From contig NC_087377.1 in NCBI RefSeq assembly GCF_963675165.1, positions 10,030,632 through 10,094,631 on the forward strand: a stretch of 64,000 nucleotides of DNA, written 5' to 3'. Shown one piece after another: positions 22,281 to 34,611 of the stretch. Source of the stretch: Halichondria panicea. Its lineage: Eukaryota > Porifera > Demospongiae > Suberitida > Halichondriidae. Made by a program: the position numbers and the translations under genes. Numbering within the stretch: the stretch's first letter is position 1; every line of letters starts with the position of its first letter. A model generated the notes under the pieces. The model had not been told where the DNA came from, ran no database searches, and saw nothing but the letters and a program-made list of their open reading frames with translations.

Positions 22281-24823
22281 GTGGAGCTTTCAATTAATTT
22301 AGTTGCAGTGAATTGAGTAACATTAGTTTAATATTGTTTTCTGTTTCCTTTTTGCCATAAAATTGTATATTTAGTGAGTCCTAAGTTAATGTACCATGCA
22401 CTTAATTATAACTAATGGGTTCTGAGCGCTTAATTATTAAGCGCAATATAGAATAGCTTGTTAATTACTAAGGCTTGAATAAATGTAAAATTCGTGCCGA
22501 GGCAGCTCTTTTTTATACTTCCAACATGCTCAGGATTCCGAAAAGCTCGTTTAATCATTCAACTGAAGCCAGCTTACTGAATAGATATACGTACCTGTAC
22601 ATGTACAACACTGACTACAATTTCGACAGGCCCAGTTGCTCGAATGGAGCCGAGTTGTGAATTTGCATTTTGGTAGTGTGCATTCGCACTATAAAAGTAA
22701 GACACGAGATTGTTGAAGTATATTTGACTGCTCGACCATAATTGTTGATAACTTCAATTTTTCTGAGATAGTTTGTTTAATTATTCCGGCAGTGCACTGG
22801 TGTCGATGATGTATAGGATAACGTTTCCCTGCATGACAAACGATGACCCGGAGAGGAAGTGTGCATGCACAAAGTCACGTAGATACTACGACATGCTATA
22901 TGTCTAGATGGGCGTGGCCTGTCCACCAAAAGAAGAGTGGACAGTTTAATGTCTGGATGAGTGCTCAGAAACATGCAATCAGATATGCTTTGCAGCACCA
23001 ATTAGATTGCCTCAGCTCCGCCCCTTCTTGCGCAGCACGCCCCTTCTTGCTGCTGCTGCGCAAGAAGGGGAGGAGCTGAGGCAATGAGGACTGCGGTTAG
23101 AAGCGTGGCCAATAAATATTTATAGTTAGAATTTTAGGTGGACAGGCAGACAGGCACACCCTTCTCAGTTTGTTAATTAAAATCAATTCTAGAAAACTCA
23201 AAGTTATAGTTGTGACACATGCACGAGTGCCACATGGGATATATTGGCTCAGTAGTGACTTAGGCCCGAGGGCCGCAGGCCTCGAGGGTTAGATCCCACT
23301 TGTGTGTGTTTAGCAGGGAATTATGAGCCATAATCTCATAGTTTCCCAGGGAATTATAAGCTTGAGGGTATAAAGTACAAGTATAATTTTTTTGAATGCA
23401 CAGAAATGATAATAAAGCTGTATAGCTGTATGATAATTAGCTATGGCTGTCCATTTTTTTCACTACCAGTTTCTATAGCGTTTGCTGGGTTGATGGTAGG
23501 GTTCACCAGTATCTTTTCTTGTCTCTATGAGGAACACTAAGAGCCAATGATTATAACAGTTCTGGGTCCATTGTCACAAGCATGAAAGCATGTCTTCAAC
23601 TTGTAGCATTTGTCAACTTCGTCCTCCTGACTTCTGTTTCTATCCTGTAGCCATGTTTCAAACAGTAGACTCCTGTGTCTGTTTGGGAACGATAGTGCAC
23701 TGTAGCATTGCTGCAAGCTGTTCCTTGCTAGCTAGCCGTACATATCAGAACAGTTTACTGAGAAGCTTGAGCTGGGGGTGGGGCTTGAGTGCAGAGAAAA
23801 GAGGAGGCTGGGCTCATTTGTTGCAGAGTGCTTCCTGCACAAGGTGGAGTCACTAGTTGTCCATTCCAATGTTGAAGCAAGGCCAATGCAAAGATTTTTG
23901 TCAAAACAGGACATTTTCAAAAATAAAGCTGTTGCTAAGGCTTGCTGCTTTTATAGATATACACTTCTTTCCTGAGACAGCCAATGAAAAGTGGGATCTA
24001 AACACATGTGCATTCGGTATCTATGTGTTATAGTGTCCCATATCACGAGGGCTTTCTCATGCCCATGTACTATCTATAACATAATTCTGCATCATTTTTT
24101 CTTTCTAAATTGAAGTCAAAGGTCATGCCCATGGCAGCTCTTTTTATATGTTTAATCATTAGACTCAGAAGCCAGCTTACTAAATAGATATCATGCTAAC
24201 ACTGACTCACCAGTACAATGTTTCGACAGGTCCTGTGAAGTCCAGCTGCTGCTCAAATAGAGTCTTCAGTTACGAGAGCTATAGTCAGACACGAGATTGA
24301 ATTATTCAACTGCTCGACCATGATATTAAACTGATAACTTCAATTTGTCTACTTGGCAATGCACTGGTGTCGGTGAAGGAAAAGTAAATTTTTCCGTCGT
24401 TTCTGATGACCTGTAGGAGAATGAATTGCGCATGCACGGAGTCACGCTGATCTACTTCTGAAGACTATACTGTCTAGATAGGCATGGGCTGTCCACCAAA
24501 AGAAGAGTGGACATTGGTTTCAAGCCCCTATATCTGGATTTTTACTGACAAGCCCCTGGAGCTAGCTAGCCTGGACCATGTCATTCATCAGTCATAAGAC
24601 AGCCCCTCCCCTTCTTGTAGCAAGCTGAGCTCTGCGGTTAGAGGCGCGGCCTATAATGAATAACTTTGGGGTTTTGGGCTGGCCACGCCCATCTCTTTAA
24701 TATTCTGAGATGTCAGTCAGCAGTTTGCTAATTAAAATTAAATTTTATTCTGGCTTAGATCTTTTTAGACAAGTCAACTCAAGTGCATGCGCTAGGGAAT
24801 CTGTAGCCTGACAACTCGACAAG
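22281..24823. other. Spacer between RC2 and RC3 with an orphan promoter copy
   Basis: About 22281-22390 matches the RB2 3' flank. About 22490-23180 is a diverged copy of the RC1 upstream region (shared GGCGTGGCCTGTCCACCAAA) without a following gene. About 23205-24060 is unique DNA bounded by inverted 13-mers (TTAGATCCCACTT at 23289, complement at 23989), perhaps an inserted element. From 24085 a second, close copy of the RC1 upstream region leads into RC3. Confidence 0.55.
23009..23082. repeat. GC-rich 74-nt hairpin
   Basis: Arms GCCTCAGCTCCGCCCCTTCT and its complement form a stem of nearly 30 bp with a small loop. The matching region upstream of RC1 (near 9715-9750) has only one arm, so the hairpin arose by local inverted duplication in the orphan copy. 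Confidence 0.7.
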
Positions 24824-26164
24824 ATGAAGCTGTTAAGTGTGTCCCTATTAGCGTGTCTTCTGTTGAGCATCGGAGGTGAGCAGAGTTACATAATCAGAGC
24901 TGTTTGTTGCTCAAAAAGAGTTGTGACCACATCCATATTAATTGTTCATGTTGTAGCTAGCTCTGTTTCTATCCGCACAGCACACACACACTGCATGCAA
25001 ATGGTTTTGCTGATTGTAAGAGCTACTCATATTAATATTTACTGTACCTAGATCTATAAACTTATCATTGTATGTCTTGTTCTTAAGCTCATGACCTCAC
25101 TAGCACTCTGACGCGCACTGTGATTGCTTAGAAGTTGGCTTAGTATGTATTTATTAACAGAAAAGCATCCGTAGTTTTAGTCGGGGGTGTTTCTTTAAGT
25201 GCGCTCTAGCTGTATTTGTTTTGAATACATTAGGTGTGTGTTTAGATCCTTTGTTAAAGGCTTTGATGTATGGGTGAACCTTACTCTTGATGTGCCCACA
25301 CACTGGTCGATGGTGGTATTTTGTACCTAACCACCTATAGACAAAAATAGCCTCCTCTATAAACAAAAGAGAAACACCACACGTTATAGAGAAACACCAC
25401 TTCAGAGACCTGTTGTTTTTAGGCAAATTTGTGTATTGAATTGAATTGAGACTTGACCACTTTGAAAATTCTAGTCACATCACGATAACTACTCTCAATG
25501 AATTCTCCTTTATAGAGTCTCAAATCATCACTGTATCGCCCACTGGCAACCAGACCGTGCCTGCTGGAAGTGATGTCAACATTACGTACACCTGCAACGT
25601 ACCAGTTGGGTTTATCGTAGAGTGGGTGTTGGCGAGGTGCAACTCAGCCCCGGGTCATCGAACGCACAACTCCTCGCCGACAATGGACTCATACTTGATC
25701 CGCCCACCGAGGGCCAGATGACCAACATCATTGTGACGAGGCTTGGCAGAGAAACGTTTGGTAGAAACATCCAACTGCGTTGCTCAGCTTTGCAACAGTA
25801 ACCTGTTAGAATTGTGTTCGGAGACAGCTACTATGTGCGAACATTTGGTGAGTTCATGTGGTGTGTCCATCCCTGCATGTGATGTGTGTTGTCTAGTGTG
25901 CACTGTATTGTATGTTGGCCGGGCCGGTTGTTCAAGTTTATATTATTAAGCTTCTTTGCAAAAGTGTATGTACCAGCGCTTGTTCCGTGAGAGTACGTGT
26001 CATACATTGTTTAGTAACAACCACATATGTAGGTATCACAATAGTACAATCGTACAATCACCAGATTAGAGATTTTGTCTTATAATAATTTGTAAGCTTA
26101 ATTATGCCAATGTATTACCCCGTTAAGTATGTAAACTTGTATGACATGCAATGTAACTATGCCT

Positions 26165-26187
26165 ACACACACACATCCACCCCCACG

Positions 26188-26239
<52 letters not shown>

Positions 26240-26253
26240 CACACACACACACG

Positions 26254-26301
<48 letters not shown>

Positions 26302-26302
26302 G
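26165..26302 (+). repeat. (CA)n tract abutting the RC3 exon 3 acceptor
   Basis: Same position as the RC1 array but with fewer CCCCCACGCACG interruptions, showing rapid turnover of the repeat between otherwise very similar copies. Confidence 0.85.
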
Positions 26303-27656
26303 ATATCCCTGGTCCCCCTGAGAACTTTGCGTTCAACCCGATCCCTACTGACACAACTCGACTTTTCCTCTCCTGGGACCAACCCGGTAACACCATCATC
26401 GACGAAGATGACCCCGTCACTACCACCTACACTGTGACTGTGACTGGACCAACCTTCAACTTCAACGTGACCACTACAGACACGAGTTACGAGTTTACGG
26501 ATGAGTTGAACGAGGTTTGTGCAACGCACGATATCTTTGTGTCGGCTAGTAACGCTGCTGGTCAGGGAATGAACGTCACACGGCAAGAAACCATCCCTAT
26601 TAGTGAGTGTGGTGTGTGTGTGAAGTGTGAAGTGTGGAGGGGGCGTATTGATGTACATACATCAGTTGTTTCTTGATAGTGTGTTGAATTGGCATTGCAT
26701 TTGCTGACGTGTTTTGTTTGTGTAGCGTGTAACAAGAATGTAATATCAGCTAGTGCAGTAATTACTGTGTACCTGATACCTACATGTAGATACAGTTTCT
26801 AGTGTTAGTGTAACAGTAGTGAGCACATGTCATAATATAAACTAACTACCTCTGACTTCATCTGCCATGGTTTCTGCTGCAGCTCCTGACATCAGAGATC
26901 TGAGCAGTTCACTGAGAGTGTCTAGAATCGACCTCTCTGGTGGGGATGTGGCTGTCGACGTCACCTTCAATGTAAGTCTCGTACGAATAGCAAAACCTGT
27001 CTAATTGTAACCACCCTAATCCTGTGGTCACCTTAACTCTAGCCGTCAGCAGGTCACCCTTTTTAATTTAGCCACATGTAGACCCCAAAGGTCACCCTCT
27101 TTTAAGTCACTGCATGTGTTTGGACTAGTGATCGATAGCAAGCCACTTCTTTATTCCAGCGATGGTAGACAAGTTTCACTGTACATATAATAGTATGTAC
27201 GTATGTACATGTATGTATCACATTGACGGCCTTTTAAACATGTATGTGTATTGGACAGCAATTGATATGGAAAAATTGTGTTTACTACGCCTAGTTACTT
27301 AATACTAAGCCAGCTCAAAAACATCTACATGTATAGCATGCATGTCCTTCTGTGAATCAATAATTTATTGCGCTATTGAGCTAACTGGAATATTATGGCT
27401 TTCCATTCCCTGCTGCTCTGTCATGACAACTAATAATGTGTTGATTATTAGTGTGTGTAAACAAGACCATATGGGGGGACTATACAGTCAGCTAGTGCAA
27501 GGTTGCTTGTTGATGTACTAGCTGTCAGGCTCTTAAACACATCATAATTGTGTAGCTGTCATATAAAACAAACCACTGTACACAAGTGTACACAGTGAAT
27601 AGCTTATGTGTCTTGTTCGTAAGCTGCACATTCATTATGTTCATGTTCGTTCCACG

Positions 27657-27853
27657 TACCGTATTACTAGAATGTTTGCGAGAGTCAAACATATGCAACT
27701 TTGCGAGGGTTAATCAATTCGCAACAATAAAATCGCAAAACCTAAATTTGTACTATACGACCTTTTGCCACAACGCAATAATTAGATCGCAAAGGTTCTG
27801 CTTATTTGGCTCATTCGCAAAGGTTCTTCACCCGCAAAATATTCCAGTAGTTT
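27657..27853. mobile_element. MITE-like element, TACCGTATTACTAGAATG family (copy 2)
   Basis: The RC3 counterpart of the element at 13010-13235, in the same intron and orientation, slightly shorter through small deletions. Confidence 0.65.
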
Positions 27854-28763
27854 ATGCATACATAACTGTACTGCAATACATTACATGATCGAAAAACATA
27901 TATCCTACTGTAACAGTATAATGTACAATACATGTATGTCATGTTGTATGGAACTTGTAATGTATACCCTAACATGTGTCTATTCCCCCCTCCCTTCTCA
28001 GCCTGCTACCATCTGCAGTGTTATGAACTTCCCTCTCATCAGTTACATGGTGAACGTTGCCATGGGTAACGAGACGGACTCCATGACGTACCTGGTAACG
28101 GACCGCCTTATAGCCGGCCAGAGCCCCATCACTCTCCCAGTGCCCAGTGGTATGCTACAGCAGGATGAAGAATACCAGGTCACTGTGTCCACCTGCATCA
28201 CTGTCACATGTCGGACCACCCTCGTTCCTGTGTCATTCAGTAAGCACAAATGATCTACACCGTGTGGTAGTGCGTAATAGAGTTTTATTAAGAGCTACAG
28301 AATGTCTTGATGGGAGAGTGAAGGAGAATTGGGAACAGAGATACTCAAATTGTTTGCGTAGTGATCGAAATTGTGTACTCATGAATTTAGTGAAGCGCTC
28401 CTTAGTTGTTTATATTTAAGCATTTTGTTTTAGGCTGTATGTTCTCTGATTTCATTCTCATTGCTCGAGAAGGCTTCTCTATTTGAGCATTGTAGGGTTT
28501 TTCATTGCTTGTTGTCATTAGTGTGTGCAGACCACAGCTAGTCCCTCTCTGCATGACATGCCTTGGTATCCTGTGTACTTGCATGCTTGTAGCCATAGAG
28601 ATAGAACTAGTCGTGTGTGTGTGTGTGTGTCTGTCCTTTGGCAATATAGCACATAATATTAATAGGGTACGTGACCTTGTGGGAGATTTTCCATAGCATA
28701 ATTATGTTGTGGTCTTGCACACAAACCTTCACTAACCATATCACATAAACCCGTTCATACACG

Positions 28764-28800
28764 CACGCACGCACACACACGCACACACACACACACACAG
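28764..28800 (+). repeat. (CA)n tract abutting the RC3 exon 6 acceptor
   Basis: Short mixed CACG/CA run ending in CAG|GGACAACTG. Confidence 0.8.
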
Positions 28801-31121
28801 GGACAACTGACGTACAATCAGCCAGCATCACGTTCTTCGACACCAACGTCTTCCTCGAATGCACCTTTGTCAACATGATTGCCGGCCTGGGGTGTGCCTT
28901 CAGGCTAACCGTAACTAGCGGTGATGTGGAGACTATCTTTGTGCCTGTCAGTGCAGGTAGTATGTGCTCTATGACACAGAACATGCAGAATGCGTATACC
29001 AGTATCGAAGCTGTGGATTGGGAATCTGACATGGTTTTTGGAATGGCGACGACCCGAGTAACGATTAACTCCGCTGGTGCTGATAACTACACCATGGTGA
29101 CCGGCTGTGTTCCACCAAGTGAGCTCATATAATATTGTACATGCATCGTAACAGTAGCTGTAGATAGTTCGGGTACCCCTAGTACATGTATGTTAACACT
29201 TACAATGTCATGTATTGTACATGTATTGGTTGACACCTCGTTAGTGCTGCATGGTTCATACATGTACATGTGTAGCCACTGTGTAGTTGTCTGTGTGCAT
29301 GGATATCAACTTGTTCTTGAGCTTGTTAACTAGCACTTGCACACAATAACTCAGTGAGGTAATTGCTAGCTAAACTGTATATACTAGTACTTGAAGTAAA
29401 GCGCATACATATACACTGTACTTACGTATATACGTTGTCAAGGTTACGTTGTCAAAGTGACAAGGGTGTATATTAAAAGTCATGCTAATTACACGGTCGC
29501 GTAGCCTCGATGCATGATTTGGTAAGGGTCGTTATGATAAAACACATAATTATAGTATGAGGATCCTCGTGTTTTATGTAGATACACAGTCGTGTAGTCT
29601 CGATGCATGATTCTGTAAGGGGCTTCACCTTTGTGCTTGTGTCATAAAACACTCGGTGTCATGATAATTATGTCTATTACATGACTGCTATACAACGTGC
29701 ATTGCTAAATATGGCTAATCTAATTTTAAATATTGTTTTCCACTCCTGCTGTTACAGCTCCAGCTGATCGTCTGTCTGGTGGTGCCATTGCTGGTATTAC
29801 GATAGGGGTCCTTTTGGCCGTCCTCGTCATCCTGGCCGTTGTCATAGTGATAGCAGTGGTAGTGTACAAACGACAAGCAAGTAAGCAGCCCAAGATTATG
29901 AGGCACGACGAAGAGAAGGTCTCCGTCGACTTTGACAAGCAGTGGCTAATGGCAGATCACGAGCTACCAAAAAAGAAGAAGGTTGGTTTTGTATTTGTAT
30001 CCCAGTCTGTGCTGTTACATGTAAGGCTAAGCGTATATTTTCTTTCCTTAGTTGAACTATATAATTATGCAAATATAAATATACTGGTCCATTCGTCATA
30101 CGTGTGAGTACTTAGTACTTGTGCCCTTACAGGCGAGCTTCAGGAGAGGCAGATCACTCGTGGACGGAACTGAAGAGGTGATTATTCGTACAATGTAATG
30201 TATATACAATGTAATCATTCGCATACAGGCAAGTTGACTCGCAAGTGATCAACGTTTGAATGTTGTTTTATGTGCTAGCTGCGACAGCACCGTTATTTAT
30301 AAATCGATCTTTTTTCAGGCGTCCATAGCTTTCACTCCAAGTGATGCTGCTGGTGGACCACCCTCTCTTTCTGTGAGTAATACATACATGTACACACCCA
30401 TACAGCCTAAACTCAGAAATTCTTATTAATGAGCAACACCTAGGTTTCTATTTAGCTAGAAGACCAGGGCTATTGAATCTAGCTTCTATATTCAAATACT
30501 GTAGATTCATGCTGACTGTATCTAAAATACCTTCATAATTATTAGTGTGCCGCCCCCTTCACACTATCACATACCTTGACACCCCTCACACACTCCACAG
30601 CTGGCACAGCCGTCCCTCACCGACTCTACGGCAGCATTCTCGCTTCACATTAGCCGTGACAAGAAGAAAGCTCATCTCCACCTCAACAGGGCCCTCATTC
30701 ACAGGGCTCTCAAGGAGAGGAGGATGACCACTCTCGATAAGAAGTCAGCCAGAGCCAGGCCAACTGTGAGTGGACATGCCTCACTGTGGTAGATACATGT
30801 AGGAGCTGTTGTGTTTGTGTACACTGCACGGTATATATGATAGCAGACATTCATTTTATTTCAGTCCTTTTACAGCTAACAAGAATTCCATGCAATTTAC
30901 TGTTTTTTAACATTTATAAGCTGTGTTCTATCCTATTAATTCGATAAATTATCTTCTTTCTACATTTCCGTTGACTGCACATTCTCCTACAGCAATCCAT
31001 TCGCGAGTTTCTGCTCCCACTCCACTCTGAGATCCGTGTAACAGGAGAGGAGAGTGACGAGGACGTTCAGATTGACGGTGGGGACGGAGGAGATGGTGAA
31101 AACATCATTGCTGAACTCTAG

Positions 31122-31416
31122 GGACATCATTCGTTGTACTGAGCTGAACAGTTAATATAGTAGGAGACTGTTTTTATAGCATCTTTGTGTATAAATAGAA
31201 TGCTACCTTTATAGTTTCATGCAATAACAGAGAGGCCGTGTTTTGTGTCCTTCCCACCATTGTGTACTTATTTCTGTGTAACACAAACATGCCATCACTA
31301 AAATTAATTAAGGTGATAAATCAAATTATGTGGGCGTTATAATGGGTGTGGCCCACCCTATAATCTGCCAAAATTGAAAAGAGATCTAGCTAGCTAGCTT
31401 GCATGACCTGAGAAAG
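31122..31416. other. Short spacer between RC3 and RC4
   Basis: Counterpart of 16505-16818. It holds the RC3 3' UTR and RC4 5' region; no other gene is seen. Confidence 0.5.
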
Positions 31417-34400
31417 ATGTCGGGAAGCGCCCAAGGTAGTTTCATAGTGTTAATAGTGCTCGGTCTATTCACCTGGAGATGTGCTTGTCAGTCAGGTAAA
31501 CGAATTGTGTCAATTCAATGCTGTAAATATGTCAGAAAGACATGTTTTTTCAACATGTGTTTTTTTCAGAGCTTGGTCACAGAATGCATTCTGTTTCATA
31601 CTAGAATCTGTCTATAAAATATATATAAAATTAATGTTGTCTAGGGCTACATGCATGCATGGTGTATTTAACCTCAGGCAAGGCCATTATTTTTATACAA
31701 GGGGTAATAAACAATTGTGGGCGATTTTATACTAACTACACAAAATTACCATAGTAACGTACATTGCCATACATAAGTTCCTCCGTGTATACGTGTACAG
31801 ACTGCAGGACTCCACCGAGTATAACCGTCACTCCCAGTACCAACCAGACGGTACCCATCAACACAGACACCAGCGTCACCTATCGTTGCCAAGTTACCAA
31901 TGGCCTTAGGGCGGATTGGACTTTTATGGGTATTCCAATTCCCATTGGGTCAGCCGATCATGCCTTGTTGGGTTCACTCGGTGTTAACATTTCAGCTGGC
32001 GCTAGTCAAAGTGATATCTACTTGACAGTGGACAGGAACGGAAGGGAGACTTACTCAAACAGAGACTTGAAGATAGTGTGTACTGAATTGATCACCACTC
32101 CAGTGCTTATGATCCAAACAAGTTGTGACTACTTCATCAGGACTTTTGGTATGAGCATTCGTGTGTTTGTAGCTTTAGCAGTACAAAGTGCATATCTCGA
32201 AAATAGTGCTGCAGTGTATATTCATGTACTGTACTAGTATACTAACTACATGTAAGCAAGAGTTCATTAGGACTCTTGGTGTAAGTAATAGGATTAGGTC
32301 CATTTAATAATAAGGGAGTGGTCTCGTATAGGCATTGCCTCACCATAGTTGGGATAAAATAATTATGGTATATTATGCTTGAGGCAAAACATGTACCTCA
32401 CCGTAACTAGGTGGGTGGGTTTCTCCTTCAATCACTGTATTCATTGGTGATCCATTGCCCTTGGACTTTGTTCTCAACCTCTGCACTCTCATCGAGTGAC
32501 AGCGTGCATAGTACATGTACATGTAGGTATAATACACGTTACCGCATGGTGATACTGCACAACAGCTCTCAATGCTTGTCTGTGATAACAACCTGTATTC
32601 TCACACAACCACCATGCACCTATAGATATCCCAGAGCCTCCGCCCAACCTGGACTTTAACCCTTTACCCACTAACGTCTCCGTACTGATGATCACATGGG
32701 ACCAACCTGGTAACACACTAATCGATGAAGATGCCCCCGTCACTACCACCTACACTGTGACTGTGACTGGACCGACCTTCAACTTCAACGTGACCACTAC
32801 AGACACAAGTTATTCATTTGTGGACGATATCGACGAGCCTTGTGCTATGCATAACTTCCAGGTTCACGCGTCCAATGCAGCTGGTGACGGTATACCTGAT
32901 GTTATCAACGAGACTATCCCCATTTGTGAGTGATGTATGAATAGCCTAATTGGAATATGAATAAGCCTACTGTTGCTAGGGCTATAATAACTGGAGTAAC
33001 GCCCTACATTGTATTGTTCATGTAGTCCCCAAATAGGTTCTAGTTTCAGTGCAATGTACTTAATGTAATTTTAGTGGTCACTCCTCCTTGAGCAGAGGTG
33101 GCCTGCTAGCACCGGTAAGAACAAAAGACTTTTTGGCCCATTAACCTAGCTGTAGTATAGAGATGACCAGCAGCGTACACATAGGTTGACTGCAATAGCC
33201 AGGTTTCATTATTGTTCTTGTATAAGAAGAGTACAGTGCAGTACAGTTCATCGTTCTAACTATCAGAATTGCATGTCAACATTGACCAGTGCAAAGTGTG
33301 TCACTGCACAGCTAGCCATACCTGGGCCATTGTTGTAATTCCCTCCCTCCCCGACTATGCAGCTCCTGACATTGACGATTTGAGTGCTGGTCTAAAAGTG
33401 AGTCGAGTGTTTGTCACCTCACCCACCACCGTTACCGTGGAGGCCACTTTCCCGGTGAGTTGATAACCTCGTTATCATACACACCTGTCAGTGTTATTGC
33501 GTAGATTGACATAGAACTAATAGTCTATTATCAAAACATTCGTGTTTATGCAGTGTAAGATTGCTACAGTTTATGTAAATACAAAATGTTTTTCTGGTCA
33601 ACATCATTCCGTGAATGTAATGTGTGTATGTACACATTGCTTTCACGGAATGATGTTGACCAGGCCAGGAAAGCACCCTTTACTGCATCACCAGTACATA
33701 GCACATGTACAATGTACAGTACAGTACAGTGGAGCAAGCCTTACCCCTCAATGGTGTATGTATAGGGGGCTCCAACATACATCAAGTTTGTGCGTATTCA
33801 AACACCATACATGTACATGTATGTGCACACACACACCCCATACACACACACACACACACGCACACCCACACCCACACACACACACATACACACACACACC
33901 CCATACACACACACACCCACACCCACACCCACACACACACACATACACACACACACACACCCACACAGCGAGCGCTGGCCTGCAGTCCCAACTTCCCCTT
34001 GAACTTGTACCTCCTCAACACAATGGGTGTGGTGACCACCAGCTTCTCAGCCAATGACTCCGGAATAGTGGGTCGTGAGACGATAGCTCTGAACATGACC
34101 TCCTCACAGGTGCTGCCCAACATGGTGTACTCACTCACCGTGTCTGCCTGTATCTCAGTCACTTGTCGGGAATCCTCTGCTGTGTCCTTCAGTGAGTGCC
34201 TACCTGGTAGTAGTGGATTCATTTACTGCCTGTAGTGGTGTAGGGTAGAGTGTTACCAGAGAGTACTTTAATTAATGTACGTCTCATCTGAACATAAATA
34301 TAGTACGTACTGTAGCTTACTGCATTAACTTTTAATTACTACGTACGTGCATAAATATGTGCATACACTGTCAGGAATATACATGTAGTATGTAGGGTAA

Positions 34401-34510
34401 TACGGATGCAATATTGAGAAAGGCTCAGGAGCACAAACTCGACTTGTACATGCAGTAATTAACAGTAGATGTGCACAATCAGTCAGAGTCTACATATCAC
34501 TACCCTAAAT

Positions 34511-34547
<37 letters not shown>

Positions 34548-34558
34548 CACGCACACAC

Positions 34559-34611
<53 letters not shown>

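Larger units (their letters stand above)
24824..31121 (+). pseudogene. RC3: copy of RC1 with a broken Ig exon
   Basis: All eleven RC1 exons are present with conserved borders: 24824-24875, 25516-25847, 26303-26602, 26883-26971, 28002-28239, 28801-29118, 29758-29981, 30133-30177, 30319-30372, 30601-30765, 30993-31121. The Ig exon is 332 bp rather than 333: one C is missing at about 25630, which shifts the frame to a stop at 25719-25721. Independently, the old frame has TAA at 25799-25801 where RC1 has TCA. Both flanking phases are 1, so skipping the Ig exon would still give an in-frame protein without the Ig domain. The remaining exons are intact, including TM and tail, and show few changes from RC1. 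Probably a young pseudogene; a receptor without Ig is the alternative. Confidence 0.7.

Noticed and set aside
27586-27888. 100-codon plus-strand frame
   Set aside because: It reads through a MITE-like element inside RC3 intron 4.
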